Source of the DNA: Spirochaetaceae bacterium bin103
GTDB lineage: Bacteria; Spirochaetota; Spirochaetia; SZUA-6; Bin103
Length of the DNA: 64,000 nt
Direction: 5' to 3'
Assembly: GCA_002238925.1 (NCBI GenBank)
Contig: MPNH01000010.1
Span: 30,630 to 94,629, forward strand
Made by a program: the position numbers and the translations under genes. This document shows, one piece after another, positions 38,537 to 46,890 of this stretch. Each line of letters opens with the position of its first letter. Positions within the stretch are counted from its first letter, which is position 1. The notes under the pieces are model-generated. The model saw only the letters and a program-made list of their open reading frames with translations. It did no database searches and was not told the origin of the DNA.

Positions 38537-38857
38537 TTCTCTGAACCCCGCAGGATCATCTCCAGTAAGAGAGTCCCTGAGACCAATCCCTCAACGAGCG
38601 GTGGTCGAATCTTTGTACTCACGATGTGATGCCTCCATTGAATCGGAATCGATTGGGCCGATTAGCGGAGTCCACGAATCGTAAAACATATTTGCGACCG
38701 AGCGGTTCTGAACGAATATCGGATGCGCCAATAATTCCCGTGCGGCACAGAATTTCCCGAATGGGCGTCGATGTCGATCTTGGGATTCTCAAGAGGGTCC
38801 GTCGGCCGCCTCAGGCGTCTTTCCTTGCGACGTAGGTGCTCCCCGATGGGCACGCCG
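38537..38857. other. 321-nt region without a gene
   Basis: AT-richer than the genome average. It separates the astacin-type gene start from the ppdK fragment and must contain the cassette's promoter, but no hexamer pair stands out. Short open frames on both strands have no recognisable product. No terminal inverted repeats or transposase remnants are visible. Confidence 0.5.
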
Positions 38858-39545
38858 GATCGTGGCTGACGACGCCGCCACGCGAAGGGCGGTGCTCGAC
38901 CGGCTGCTGCCGCTGCAGCGCGAGGACTTCGCCGGCATTTTCAAGGCCATGGACGGCTTCCCGGTCACCGTGCGCCTGTTCGACCCGCCGCTGCACGAGT
39001 TCGTGCCCAAGACCGAGGCCGACGCCGAGGCGCTGGCCAACGCCTCCGGGGTGCCGCTCGACCGCCTCAAGGCCAAGATCGAGTCGTTGCACGAGATGAA
39101 CCCGATGCTCGGCCACCGCGGCTGCCGGCTCGGCATTACCTACCCCGAAATCTACGACATGCAGGTGCGCGCCATCATGGAGGCGGCGTGCGCGGTGGCG
39201 GCCGGCGGCGCCGGCGTGCTGCCGGAGATCATGATCCCGCTGGTCGGCACGCTCGAGGAACACAGCCGCCTGCGCGAGCGCGCCGAGAAGGTGGCCGCCG
39301 ACGTGCTGGCCTCCGCGGACGCCAAGGTCGAGTACCAGATCGGCACCGTGGTGGAGATGGGCGTGCAGCGCGGCCGCGCCACCAAGCCGGACCTGAAGGT
39401 GGGCATCTGCGGCGTGGGCGGCGGCGACCCGTCGTCAATCGAGTTCTGCTACCAGGCGGGCATGAACTACGTCTCCTGCTCCCCCTACCGCGTCCCCATC
39501 GCCCGCCTCGCCGCCGCCCACGCCGTCCTCGGCATCTCGCCGTAA
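38858..39545 (+). pseudogene. Partial duplicate of the ppdK 3' end
   Basis: From about GATCGTGGC at 38858 the sequence follows the PEP-binding domain of ppdK (from about 34663) almost base for base, through the stop and about 12 nt beyond. It lacks the segment equivalent to 35146-35346, joined at the 8-bp direct repeat TCGGCACC present at both ends of the deletion in the parent. The lost part includes FGTNDLTQMMFGYSRDD. The 227-codon frame from 38862 is open, but with no N-terminal domains and a gutted barrel it cannot be functional. Confidence 0.9.
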
Positions 39546-39667
39546 CGGCTTACGGCGTGGTCGAAGCCTCGTTCCAATGGTCTGACAGTCTATGCGCGGC
39601 TGAAGCCACGACACCCTGTCCTCGGATCCGGGACTCGCAGGTCCTGGTCCATCCCGGCCGGTAACGG

Positions 39668-40378
39668 TTACGAACGCGTGGCCGAATCGATCACGTGTTC
39701 GATTCGGTTCAGGTAGCGCAGCCGTCGGCCTTCCGAGTCCATCGAGATTCGGGTGATTCCGGTGTTGTCGTGGGTGAAGCGCGCATATCTCACGTCCTGA
39801 GGGACGCCGAACAGCGCGCCGACAAGACTGGAACCAGACCCACCGTGCAGGATGGCGGCGACCCGCTGCTCCGATTCCGCGTGGTGTGCTTCCAGGTGGG
39901 CGATAAACGACAGCGCGCTGCGATGGGCCAGATCCAGCATCGCTTCGTCTCCGTCCCAGCCATGGAACCACCATCCCTGGTCGGTGACGTCGGCGGGCAG
40001 CACGAAGCGGGGAAACCTCTCGCCTATTTCCTCTCGAGTCATTCCCGTGAGTTGAACGCTGGGGCCGGCGTCGCGCGGTTCCCACACGCCGCCCCACTCG
40101 TGAAGTCCAACGAACACGTGGGGCGAGAGATCGAGTAGCGTGCCGATGATCTGTGCCGTCTGCAAGGTTCGCAGCATCGGCCCGCAGTAGAGCCTGGTGA
40201 TGCCCTCGTCCTTGAGTAACTCGCCGGCCAAACGCGCCTGCATCTCGCCGAGATCGGTAAGCGGCGGATCCGCCATGCGCGGCGCGGCCGCCGCAGGCGA
40301 GGTGTGCGGATGCTCGACCAGTGCCTGCTTGCGCAGGTTGTTGGCCGACTGCCCGTGCCTGATGAGATACAGTTCCAT
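39668..40378 (-). CDS. Histidine phosphatase (phosphoglycerate mutase-like) family protein
   Basis: 236 residues. The catalytic motif LIRHGQSANN is at the N-terminus (His9 phosphorylated in the family) and the second His is in ILHGGSGSSL; YCGPMLRTLQTA carries the family Arg. It is a branch-1 histidine phosphatase, but not clearly a glycolytic mutase; the substrate may be a small phosphorylated metabolite. The start is ATG 40378, giving the usual immediate beta-strand; upstream frame is non-family. Located downstream of the sigma gene, same strand, with a hairpin between. Confidence 0.85.
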   Translation of the reverse strand: MELYLIRHGQSANNLRKQALVEHPHTSPAAAAPRMADPPLTDLGEMQARLAGELLKDEGITRLYCGPMLRTLQTAQIIGTLLDLSPHVFVGLHEWGGVWEPRDAGPSVQLTGMTREEIGERFPRFVLPADVTDQGWWFHGWDGDEAMLDLAHRSALSFIAHLEAHHAESEQRVAAILHGGSGSSLVGALFGVPQDVRYARFTHDNTGITRISMDSEGRRLRYLNRIEHVIDSATRS

Positions 40379-40413
40379 GTCGGCGAACGATAATCGGGAC
40401 TGGGGAGGCCATG

Positions 40414-40440
40414 CCAGCCGCTCCGGAGGGGAGCGGCTGG
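40414..40440. other. 10-bp perfect hairpin between sigma and phosphatase genes
   Basis: CCAGCCGCTC (40414-40423) and GAGCGGCTGG (40431-40440) with a 7-nt loop. No T-run on either strand, so it is not a standard intrinsic terminator; it may protect the sigma mRNA 3' end. Confidence 0.5.
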
Positions 40441-40453
40441 CGGCAGGTCTTAC

Positions 40454-40561
40454 GCCGAGTTGGCGAAGGCCTCCAGGTGTTGTGTGCGCCAGAGGGACGC
40501 GCAACGGGCGCCGGGCATAGTCAATTCGGCGGCTCTATGCCGAGTTGGCGAAGGCCTCCAG
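40454..40561. repeat. 23-bp direct repeat of the sigma gene's 3' end
   Basis: The 23-bp sequence beginning GCCGAGTTGGCGAAGG occurs at 40454-40476 and 40539-40561. The second is the last codons of the sigma factor (EAFANSA); the first lies in the spacer, so the gene end was duplicated 85 bp apart. Confidence 0.75.
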
Positions 40562-41437
40562 ATGCTGGCTTCGGGAGGGGTGGCGCAGGCGGCGCAGGGC
40601 CTTCTTCTCGATCTGGCGGATGCGCTCCTTGGTGAGCGAGTAGCGCGAGCCGATCTCCTTCAGCGACAGCGGCTGCTTGCCGTTGAGGCCGAAGCGGCGC
40701 ACGATGATGTCGGCTTCCTTCTCGGTGAGCGTGGACAGCACCTTGTTGATCTGGTCCTTGAGCGCGCTGTCGTAGGCTTGGTCCTCCGGCGACTGATACT
40801 CGGAATCGGCCACGAAGTCGCCGATGCTGGAGGCGTCGCGGTCGGTCCCAACCGGGCTGTCGAGCGACACCAGGTCGCGCGAGATGCTGACCAGCGACTC
40901 GACGTGCGCGGGGGCCATGTCCACTTCCTTCGCCACCGAGGCGAGGTTGGGCTCGGCGGAACGGTCGCCCTGCAACTGCTTGCGGGCCTTCTCGATCTGC
41001 ACCAGTTCGTTGGCGCGGTTCAGCGGCAGGCGGATCATGCGCGACTTCTCGCACACCGCCTTGAGGATCGCCTGGCGAATCCACCACACCGCGTAGGAGA
41101 TGAAGTGGTATCCCTTGGTCACGTCGAACCGCTCGACGGCGTTCATCAGGCCGATGTTGCCTTCGCTGATCAGGTCGATCAGCGGCAGGCCCTGGTTCTG
41201 ATACTTCTTGGCGACGTTGACCACGAAGCGCAGATTGGCCCGCACCAGGTGTTCCTTGGCGGGCTCGTCCCCATCACGGGCACGGGTGGCCAGGTCGACT
41301 TCCTGCTCGCGGGTGAGCAACGGGATCCGGTTGATGTCGCGCAGGTACAACGACAGTACGCTGTCGTCGCCGCTGTCCGCGGTGGAGCGCTGCCGGGTGG
41401 TGGTCTTACGCGCGCTTGCTGACTTTCTCTGAGGCAT
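40535..41437 (-). CDS. RNA polymerase sigma-70 family factor, group 2 (RpoS/SigA-like)
   Basis: 300 residues, lacking region 1.1 and the long non-conserved insert of a primary RpoD, so a group-2 (RpoS-like) factor is the best call. Region 1.2 LYLRDINRIPLLTREQEVDL, region 2 NLRFVVNVAKKYQNQGLPL with ISYAVWWIRQAI (promoter melting and -10 contact), region 3 around LVSLDSPVGTDRD, region 4 helix-turn-helix SLTKERIRQIEKKAL (-35 contact). Start ATG 41437 preceded by AAAGGAAT. Upstream lies a near-perfect sigma-54 promoter and inverted repeats. It likely reads out an NtrC-type signal to a gene set. Confidence 0.88.
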   Translation of the reverse strand: MPQRKSASARKTTTRQRSTADSGDDSVLSLYLRDINRIPLLTREQEVDLATRARDGDEPAKEHLVRANLRFVVNVAKKYQNQGLPLIDLISEGNIGLMNAVERFDVTKGYHFISYAVWWIRQAILKAVCEKSRMIRLPLNRANELVQIEKARKQLQGDRSAEPNLASVAKEVDMAPAHVESLVSISRDLVSLDSPVGTDRDASSIGDFVADSEYQSPEDQAYDSALKDQINKVLSTLTEKEADIIVRRFGLNGKQPLSLKEIGSRYSLTKERIRQIEKKALRRLRHPSRSQHLEAFANSA

Positions 41438-41474
41438 GACTTATTCCTTTCTCTTCCTTGTTCAATCAGCTATA

Positions 41475-41490
41475 GGCAATTTTCGTGCCA
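41475..41490 (-). promoter_or_regulatory. Sigma-54 (RpoN) promoter of the sigma-factor gene
   Basis: Minus strand TGGCACG-AAAA-TTGCC (41490-41475), matching the -24/-12 consensus TGGCACG-N4-TTGCW except the last base, with GG and GC correctly 10 nt apart. Predicted start near 41465 leaves a 28-nt leader with a ribosome site. No competing sigma-70 promoter is seen. Confidence 0.75.
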
Positions 41491-41529
41491 ACAGGGAACA
41501 CGTCCAAGGGTGGGCTTATTTGTTTGTTA

Positions 41530-41566
41530 TAACGAATCTTAACGAAAGATTACGGCAACCGTAATC
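41530..41566. promoter_or_regulatory. Inverted and direct repeats upstream of the sigma-54 promoter (enhancer candidate)
   Basis: Perfect inverted repeat GATTACGG-CAA-CCGTAATC (41548-41566), an overlapping one AATCTT-N5-AAGATT (41535-41551), and direct repeats TAACGAA at 41530 and 41540, one helical turn apart. The centre lies about 90 nt upstream of the predicted start, the usual place for bacterial enhancer-binding-protein sites. Confidence 0.55.
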
Positions 41567-41705
41567 GATTTGCCGAACGCGCACTGGGTAACAATGACCC
41601 GTTCAGACCGTTACTTGGTGCAAACTGGATCATTTTGAACCACCACGGGGGCGCTACACGGGTAGAAATGCGCCCAAAGCACACGAATCCCTCGCGGCGG
41701 CGTTG

Positions 41706-42440
41706 TTAGCAGCCGATGGCGATCTCCCCGCTGGTGGGAATGCGGCCACAGCATACCACGTAGGGCAGTGCGCTGCCACACAGACAGGGATCGGCCGGCG
41801 AAGGGCGGCGCCCGCGCACAAAGTCCACGGCGATTGCGGTGCCCGGCGGCTCGCTCGGCAGGCGCAGCAGCGGAAACGGAATCTGCAGGTTCATGAACAG
41901 TTCACGGCGCTGTTCGGCGCTGAGGCCATCCAGCACGCCTCCGCGCAGCAGCGCCGTGAAGTGCCCCCACAACAGGTCGCGCAGCATGTCCGACTCGGCG
42001 GGACCGAGCGGCAGCCGTCCGCCGGCGTCGACGTAGCGGGACAGTTGCAGGGAGTGAAACGCACGCCAGTCGTCCAGAATCCGGTGGTGCTGGCGCGGCA
42101 TGCCGTAGTCGTTGCTGCAGCGCCGGATGAGACGTGCCAGCGGCGCCTGCTTGCGGGTCCTCTGCGCATCCACCCAGCAGCGCAGCGCGGCATCGCGGCG
42201 GCCCAGCCGAGCGCATGCGAACCCCAGCGCGCGCAATGCGGCCGCCAGTTCCGAACGCTCGCTGGCCGGGCACTCGGCCACCGCGGCGGTGAGCAGCTGC
42301 AAAGCCTGACGATTGCGGTGACGCCGCAGGGCGCGCCGTCCGTTGCGGAACTGTTGCCTCCACAAACCTCGCCGCCACGGCGCTGTTCGGCGTGGCTCTC
42401 CCACGCCCCGAAGATACCTAGCTGACCGTCCGCCGGCCAC
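41706..42440 (-). CDS. SEC-C motif protein with helical repeats
   Basis: 244 residues as read. The C-terminus carries the zinc-binding SEC-C motif DPCLCGSALPYVVCC (C-x-C...CC), as in SecA tails and many orphan proteins. The middle is Ala/Leu/Arg-rich and helical, with TPR-like spacing (ALQLLTAAVAECP, ALRALGFACARLG, AALRCWVDAQR). Start uncertain: GTG 42440 or a GTG about 12 codons later. Function unknown. It is upstream of the sigma gene on the same strand, but separated by the 268-nt region with the sigma-54 promoter. Confidence 0.6.
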   Translation of the reverse strand: MAGGRSARYLRGVGEPRRTAPWRRGLWRQQFRNGRRALRRHRNRQALQLLTAAVAECPASERSELAAALRALGFACARLGRRDAALRCWVDAQRTRKQAPLARLIRRCSNDYGMPRQHHRILDDWRAFHSLQLSRYVDAGGRLPLGPAESDMLRDLLWGHFTALLRGGVLDGLSAEQRRELFMNLQIPFPLLRLPSEPPGTAIAVDFVRGRRPSPADPCLCGSALPYVVCCGRIPTSGEIAIGC

Positions 42441-42471
42441 CGCGGACGCGCTGCGCGAGGCTCGGTTTCGG

Positions 42472-42501
42472 TTGACGCCAATTTCTCCGCGTCCGTATAT
42501 T
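42472..42501 (+). promoter_or_regulatory. Sigma-70-type promoter of groES
   Basis: TTGACG (42472-42477), 18-nt spacer, TATATT (42496-42501), giving a ~52-nt leader with AGGAGG before the ATG. No CIRCE inverted repeat is visible in this leader. Confidence 0.6.
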
Positions 42502-42559
42502 GCGCGTGAGCCTTACTTATCAAATCAACTTCATTTATTGCTCACAGGAGGGTATAGCC

Positions 42560-42823
42560 ATGACCATCAAGCCTCTCGGCGACCGCGTATTGGTCAAGGT
42601 CGAGGAAGCCGACCAGAAGACGGCCGGCGGTATCTACATTCCGGACACGGCCCAGGAAAAGACCCAGAACGGGGTAGTGTTGGCGATTGGCGACGACGAG
42701 GAAATCAGCGTCAAGATCGACGACAAGATCATCTATGACAAGTACGCCGGCACCGCGGTTAAGGTGGGCGACGAGGAGCAGCTGATTCTCAAGGCTGCGG
42801 ACATCCTCGCGGTGTACAGTTAG
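42560..42823 (+). CDS. groES: Co-chaperonin GroES
   Basis: 87-residue Hsp10, caps GroEL. IKPLGDRVLVKVEEAD at the N-terminus, the mobile loop region KTAGGIYIPDTAQEK, and LILKAADILAVYS at the C-terminus are all canonical. Start ATG 42560 with AGGAGG spaced normally. groEL does not follow; a strong terminator ends the unit and the next gene is convergent. Separation of groES from groEL is unusual for bacteria but known in spirochaetes. Confidence 0.96.
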   Translation: MTIKPLGDRVLVKVEEADQKTAGGIYIPDTAQEKTQNGVVLAIGDDEEISVKIDDKIIYDKYAGTAVKVGDEEQLILKAADILAVYS

Positions 42824-42846
42824 CGACCCGCTCCGTTACCAACGAA

Positions 42847-42872
42847 GCCCGTCACGCGACGGGCTTTTTTTT
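42847..42872 (+). terminator. Intrinsic terminator after groES
   Basis: GCCCGTC (42847-42853), loop ACGC, GACGGGC (42858-42864), then eight T (42865-42872). Textbook rho-independent terminator, confirming groES as monocistronic. Confidence 0.9.
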
Positions 42873-42917
42873 CGCCCGCACGCCTCACTGTACGCCCGCG
42901 GCGCCCGCGGGCCGCGA

Positions 42918-45431
42918 TCAGCGTGCGAGGTACTCGCCTACCTTCTTCACCAGGTCGGCGCCCGGCAGCGTCTCCAGGTGCACGTCCGGCAGCGACTGCA
43001 GGAACGCGGCCCCGTAGCTCTTGCGCGCCAGCCGCACGTCCAGAAACAGCACCACGCCGCGGTCGTCGTGACGCCGGATCAGGCGCCCGAAACCCTGCCG
43101 GACGCGCATCACGGCGCGCGGCAGGGTGAGCGCATGAAACGGGTCGGCGCCGCCCTCGGCCACCCGCGCCATCTGCGCGGCCGCCACCGGATGGCTCGGC
43201 ACGGTGAACGGCAGGCGGCAGATCACTACCAGGCTGAGCGCTTCGCCGGGCGCATCGATGCCCTCCCAGAACGAATCGGTGGCCAGCAGTACGCTCGCGG
43301 TGTCGCCGCGGAACCGGTCCAGCAGGCGGTGGCGGTCGTCGTCGCCCTGGCGCAGCACGGCGATGCCGTCGGCGGCCAGCGGCTCGGCCACTTGGCGAAA
43401 CGAGCGGTCCAGCATCGCGTAGGAGGTAAACAGCACCAGCGCCCGGCCCCGGCTGGCCTGCAGCAGCGCGATTAGGTAGCGGCCAAGCCACGCCTGGTGC
43501 TCGGCGGCGGTCGGCTCCGGGGCATCGATCGGAATGCCGACCATGGCCTGCTCGCGGTAGGCAAACGGCGACGGGTACTGCTCGGTGAACACCGGCCGCG
43601 AAGTGACGTCGGCAAGCCCCACCCGGCCGCACCAGAACGCAAAGTCGCCGGCCACGGTCAGCGTGGCCGAGGTCAGCACCACGCTCGGATAGCGATCGAA
43701 GATTGCCGCGCGCATCAGCGGCGCCACCTCTACCGGCGTCACCACCAGCCGCGCCGCCGTAGTGCCGTCGCGGCGCCGGAATCCCTCAACCCAGCGCACC
43801 ACGCTGCCCGCCAGCGGGCCGTCTTGACGCGGAGACACCGTGCTGAGGCGCTCGCACAGTTGGGCGGCGGCGCGCATGCGGCGTGCCTGAATGCGCAGCT
43901 CCACCGCGTCGGTGTCGTCGCGTTCGGCCGGTTCGACGGCGTCCAGCGCCGCGGACACCGCGCCGGCGAGGCCAGTCAGCGTCGCCCGGGCCGCGTCCAG
44001 CACCTCCACGAGGCTGCCGTCGCCCGGCACGTCCAACACCGCCGCCGGTTCGCCTACCAGATGGCGCGCGGCCGTGCGCTCCAGCCGGCCGGCCAAGCGG
44101 CGAAGCTCTTCCACCTGCGCCACCACCAACTGCACGTCGCGGCCGGCGCTGGCGAACCATTCGACGCGGCGCGGCACCAGCCCACGGCGGCGGCCATGGC
44201 GGGAACTGACCAGCCGGCCCGCGAGGCGTTCCAGCCCGGTGCGTGCGAGCCGCTGCGAGAAGAACGATGCGGCGTTGCTCTCGATGGCGTGCGCCTCGTC
44301 GAACACGATGCGGCGGAATCCGGGCAGCACGGCGGCGCTGGCCAGCGCATCGCGCCCGCCGCCCCCGGCCAGGCGAATTGCCAGGTCGGCGAACAGCAGG
44401 TGGTGGTTCACTACCAGCAGGCGCGCCGCCGCCGCCTCGCGGCGCGCGCGCAGCACGAAACACGCCTCCCGGTCGGGACAGCGCAGCGCGTTGCAGGCGT
44501 CGCCCTCCGAGCACACCAGGTCCCAGGTGGCGGCCGCGGTCGGCAGCGGCAGGTCGCTGCGGCTGCCGGTGGGGCTGGCCAGGGACCACTCGTAGATGGC
44601 GCGCACCTCGCCGGCCGCGGTCGCGTCGAGCGGACTCTCCGCGCCGCCTGACGGCAGCCCCTGGGCGTCGGCGTGCGCCTCGCGCAGGCGGCGCAAACAC
44701 AGGTAGTTGCCGCGGCCCTTGACCAGGCAGCTCTTCACCTCGGTGCCGAGCATGCGCTGTACCAGCGGCAGGTCGTGCGCCATGAGCTGTTGCTGCAGGT
44801 TGATGGTGGCGGTGGATACCACTACCCGCTCGTCGTTGGCATCCGCCCACGCCACCGCCGGTACCAGGTAGGCGAGCGACTTGCCGATGCCGGTGCCCGC
44901 CTCCGCCGCCACGATTACCTCGTCGTTGAACGCGTCGCAAGCCGCCTGCAAGAGCGATATCTGGCCCGAGCGCTGCTCGAACCCGGGATGCATCCGCTGC
45001 AGCACGCCGCCCGCGCGCAGCGTATCGGCCAGCCGCCGCGTGTCGAGCGGCCGGCGTTCGCGGCGCGGCGCCGGCTCGGCGACCACGTAGATGCGGGTCA
45101 CCTCATTGTCGACAATGCAGAACCCCTTGCCCTGGTCCCCGACCCAGCCGGCAACGCTCAGATCCGCCCCGCTCGGTTGCAGCACACCGGAGGGGTGGTT
45201 GTGGATAAGCAGATCGGCTCCGTCGACGTAGGGGGCGAGCACCGGCACCTCGCGGTGATTGCCGCGCGCGGCAATGGTCACGGTGCGCACCAGGCCGTCG
45301 CCGTCGCAGTTGCCGACGCAGAACACCTCCTGGCCGTCCGCCTCCGCGATGGCGGCACGCAACGCGTCGCCCGCCGCCGGGGTCAGCCACGCGCCGACTT
45401 CCATCGGGCGCCGGCCGCCGCCGCGCCTCAT
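42918..45431 (-). CDS. JAMM-domain/DinG-XPD-family helicase fusion
   Basis: 837 residues. Residues ~11-120 form an MPN/JAB domain with a complete JAMM motif: Glu35, HNH at 77-79, then seven residues to Ser87 and Asp90 (E...HxHx7SxxD), RadC-like in HNHPSG. Residues ~145-837 are a superfamily-2 5'-3' helicase of the DinG/XPD type: Walker A EAGTGIGKS (176-184), a four-Cys iron-sulfur cluster set (GNYLC, then DACNALRCPDREACF), DEAH in VFDEAHAIE, C-terminal motifs in LATDSFWEGID and RQGFGRLIR. Likely a repair helicase coupled to a metallopeptidase or nucleic-acid-binding module. Start ATG 45431, or Met10. Confidence 0.85.
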   Translation of the reverse strand: MRRGGGRRPMEVGAWLTPAAGDALRAAIAEADGQEVFCVGNCDGDGLVRTVTIAARGNHREVPVLAPYVDGADLLIHNHPSGVLQPSGADLSVAGWVGDQGKGFCIVDNEVTRIYVVAEPAPRRERRPLDTRRLADTLRAGGVLQRMHPGFEQRSGQISLLQAACDAFNDEVIVAAEAGTGIGKSLAYLVPAVAWADANDERVVVSTATINLQQQLMAHDLPLVQRMLGTEVKSCLVKGRGNYLCLRRLREAHADAQGLPSGGAESPLDATAAGEVRAIYEWSLASPTGSRSDLPLPTAAATWDLVCSEGDACNALRCPDREACFVLRARREAAAARLLVVNHHLLFADLAIRLAGGGGRDALASAAVLPGFRRIVFDEAHAIESNAASFFSQRLARTGLERLAGRLVSSRHGRRRGLVPRRVEWFASAGRDVQLVVAQVEELRRLAGRLERTAARHLVGEPAAVLDVPGDGSLVEVLDAARATLTGLAGAVSAALDAVEPAERDDTDAVELRIQARRMRAAAQLCERLSTVSPRQDGPLAGSVVRWVEGFRRRDGTTAARLVVTPVEVAPLMRAAIFDRYPSVVLTSATLTVAGDFAFWCGRVGLADVTSRPVFTEQYPSPFAYREQAMVGIPIDAPEPTAAEHQAWLGRYLIALLQASRGRALVLFTSYAMLDRSFRQVAEPLAADGIAVLRQGDDDRHRLLDRFRGDTASVLLATDSFWEGIDAPGEALSLVVICRLPFTVPSHPVAAAQMARVAEGGADPFHALTLPRAVMRVRQGFGRLIRRHDDRGVVLFLDVRLARKSYGAAFLQSLPDVHLETLPGADLVKKVGEYLAR

Positions 45432-45582
45432 CAGTCCTGGCTCCTGGCCCGCATCGGTGCTGGCACTCTATGGCGTGCGCCGGCCATCGACAAGGTCACG
45501 GCGGCCGGATGATGCGCCCGGAGCAAAGGACGAACGGGCACGCACGGGGACGCGTGTTGACCGGGGCAACTCCGGCATAGTA

Positions 45583-45773
45583 CTCATAGCGCTACATCAC
45601 AGGATCAGTAGAGGAGCGGCCTTCAAAAGTAGGCCCGGCGGATGGTTGGATCCAAGCGCCGGGAACTCCGAAAGGGATGGGCCGCCGAAGCGAACCGCCG
45701 CCAATCCGGCGTCCGCTGGTCGCCGGGGCTAAATCCTCGGGACTGTCACCCGCTGCGGGTGGAGCGCTATGAG
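45583..45773 (+). promoter_or_regulatory. Lysine riboswitch (L box) of the DAP/lysine operon
   Basis: P1 is a perfect 11-bp helix: CTCATAGCGCT (45583-45593) with AGCGCTATGAG (45763-45773). Between are the L-box landmarks in order: AGAGGAGCGGCCTTCAA, AGTAGG, GAAAGGGATGGGCCGCCGAAG, GCTGGTCGCC, GGGACTGTCACC, GGTGGAGCGCTAT. A possible promoter is TTGACC (45557) with TAGTAC (45578), spacer short at 15. No terminator follows; GCGCCTC (45801-45807) can pair with the ribosome-site bases GAGGTGC (45841-45847), suggesting translational control. It should repress asd-lysC-lysA-dapF-dapL when lysine is ample. Confidence 0.93.
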
Positions 45774-45852
45774 GCCTGTCTCCGGTGTGGCGAGCCCGCC
45801 GCGCCTCCCGCCCGCAGCGACCGCAAACCGATCCGAAAGCGAGGTGCTCAAG

Positions 45853-46890
45853 ATGGCACGCATTCCGGTTGCCGTAATCGGCGCCACCGGCATGGTGGGA
45901 CAGCGTATTATCGCCATGCTCGACGGTCATCCCCAGTTCGAACTGCACGAGGTCGCCTCCTCGGCGCGCACGGCGGGCAAACGGTACGGCGCCGCCGCCA
46001 CCTGGCGCGTACCGTCGGCGATGCCGGACGGGGTCGGCGGCCTGCAGCTCAAGGAAGGCGGCAGCCGGCTCGACAGCAGCGTCGTGTTCTCCGCCATGCC
46101 GGCCGGACCGGCCACCGCCATCGAACGCGGCTACGCCGCGGACGGCAAGATCGTGGTCAGCAACTCCAGCAGCTACCGCATGGACCCGCGCGTGCCGCTG
46201 GTCATCCCCGAGGTCAACGCCGACCACCTGCACCTGGTGCGCTGCCAGGGCACTCCCGGCGGCATTGTTACCAACTGCAACTGCGCGGCGATGTTCATGA
46301 CCATGGCGCTGGCCCCGCTGCACCGCCGCTACGGCATCGAAGCGGTACAGGTCACCACCATGCAGGCCGTATCGGGAGCCGGCTATCCCGGCGTGGCCAG
46401 TCTCGACATCCTCGGCAACGTGTTTCCCCTGCCCAAGGAAGAGGAAAAGATGGAGCGGGAAACCCAGAAGATGCTCGGCACCGTGGCGGAGGGCGTGGTG
46501 ACGCCGGCGGCGTTCCCGGTGAGCGCGCAGTGCCAGCGCGTCCCGGTGGAGGATGGTCATACCGAGACCGTGGCGGTACGCCTGACGGGCAATCCGGACG
46601 CCGCCGAAGTGGCGGCGACGCTGCGCGATTTCCGCGGCATGCCGCAGGAACAGGGCCTGCACAGCGCCCCGGCGCGCCCCATTGAGGTGTTCGAGCAGGA
46701 CGACCGCCCGCAGCCGCGGCTGGACGCCAACCGGCACGCCGGCATGACGGCGTCGGTGGGCCGCATCCGCGCCTGCCCGGTGCTCACGGTGAAGATGCTG
46801 GTGCTCGGCCACAACCTGATGCGCGGCGCGGCCGCGGCCGCCATGCTGAACGCGGAGGCGCTGCTGGCCATGGATCTGCTGCCGGCATGA
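45853..46890 (+). CDS. asd: Aspartate-semialdehyde dehydrogenase
   Basis: 345 residues; reduces aspartyl phosphate to aspartate semialdehyde, the branch point to lysine, threonine and methionine. Rossmann motif VIGATGMVGQRI; SNSSSYRMDPRVPLVIPEVN; catalytic Cys in TNCNCAAM; GAGYPGVASLDI. This is the archaeal/fungal-type Asd subgroup rather than the E. coli type (TNCNCA pattern and length). Start ATG 45853; the frame extends upstream into the riboswitch, but GAGGTG precedes this ATG. The last 4 nt overlap lysC. Confidence 0.93.
   Translation: MARIPVAVIGATGMVGQRIIAMLDGHPQFELHEVASSARTAGKRYGAAATWRVPSAMPDGVGGLQLKEGGSRLDSSVVFSAMPAGPATAIERGYAADGKIVVSNSSSYRMDPRVPLVIPEVNADHLHLVRCQGTPGGIVTNCNCAAMFMTMALAPLHRRYGIEAVQVTTMQAVSGAGYPGVASLDILGNVFPLPKEEEKMERETQKMLGTVAEGVVTPAAFPVSAQCQRVPVEDGHTETVAVRLTGNPDAAEVAATLRDFRGMPQEQGLHSAPARPIEVFEQDDRPQPRLDANRHAGMTASVGRIRACPVLTVKMLVLGHNLMRGAAAAAMLNAEALLAMDLLPA

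Noticed and set aside
38626..38853. Short open frames on both strands between the astacin gene and the ppdK fragment.
   Set aside because: No start signals or recognisable products; AT-richer spacer is a better description.
38862..39545. Stand-alone PEP-utilising protein of 227 residues.
   Set aside because: It is a near-identical copy of the ppdK 3' end with a deletion through the active-site barrel, so a duplicate fragment rather than a gene.
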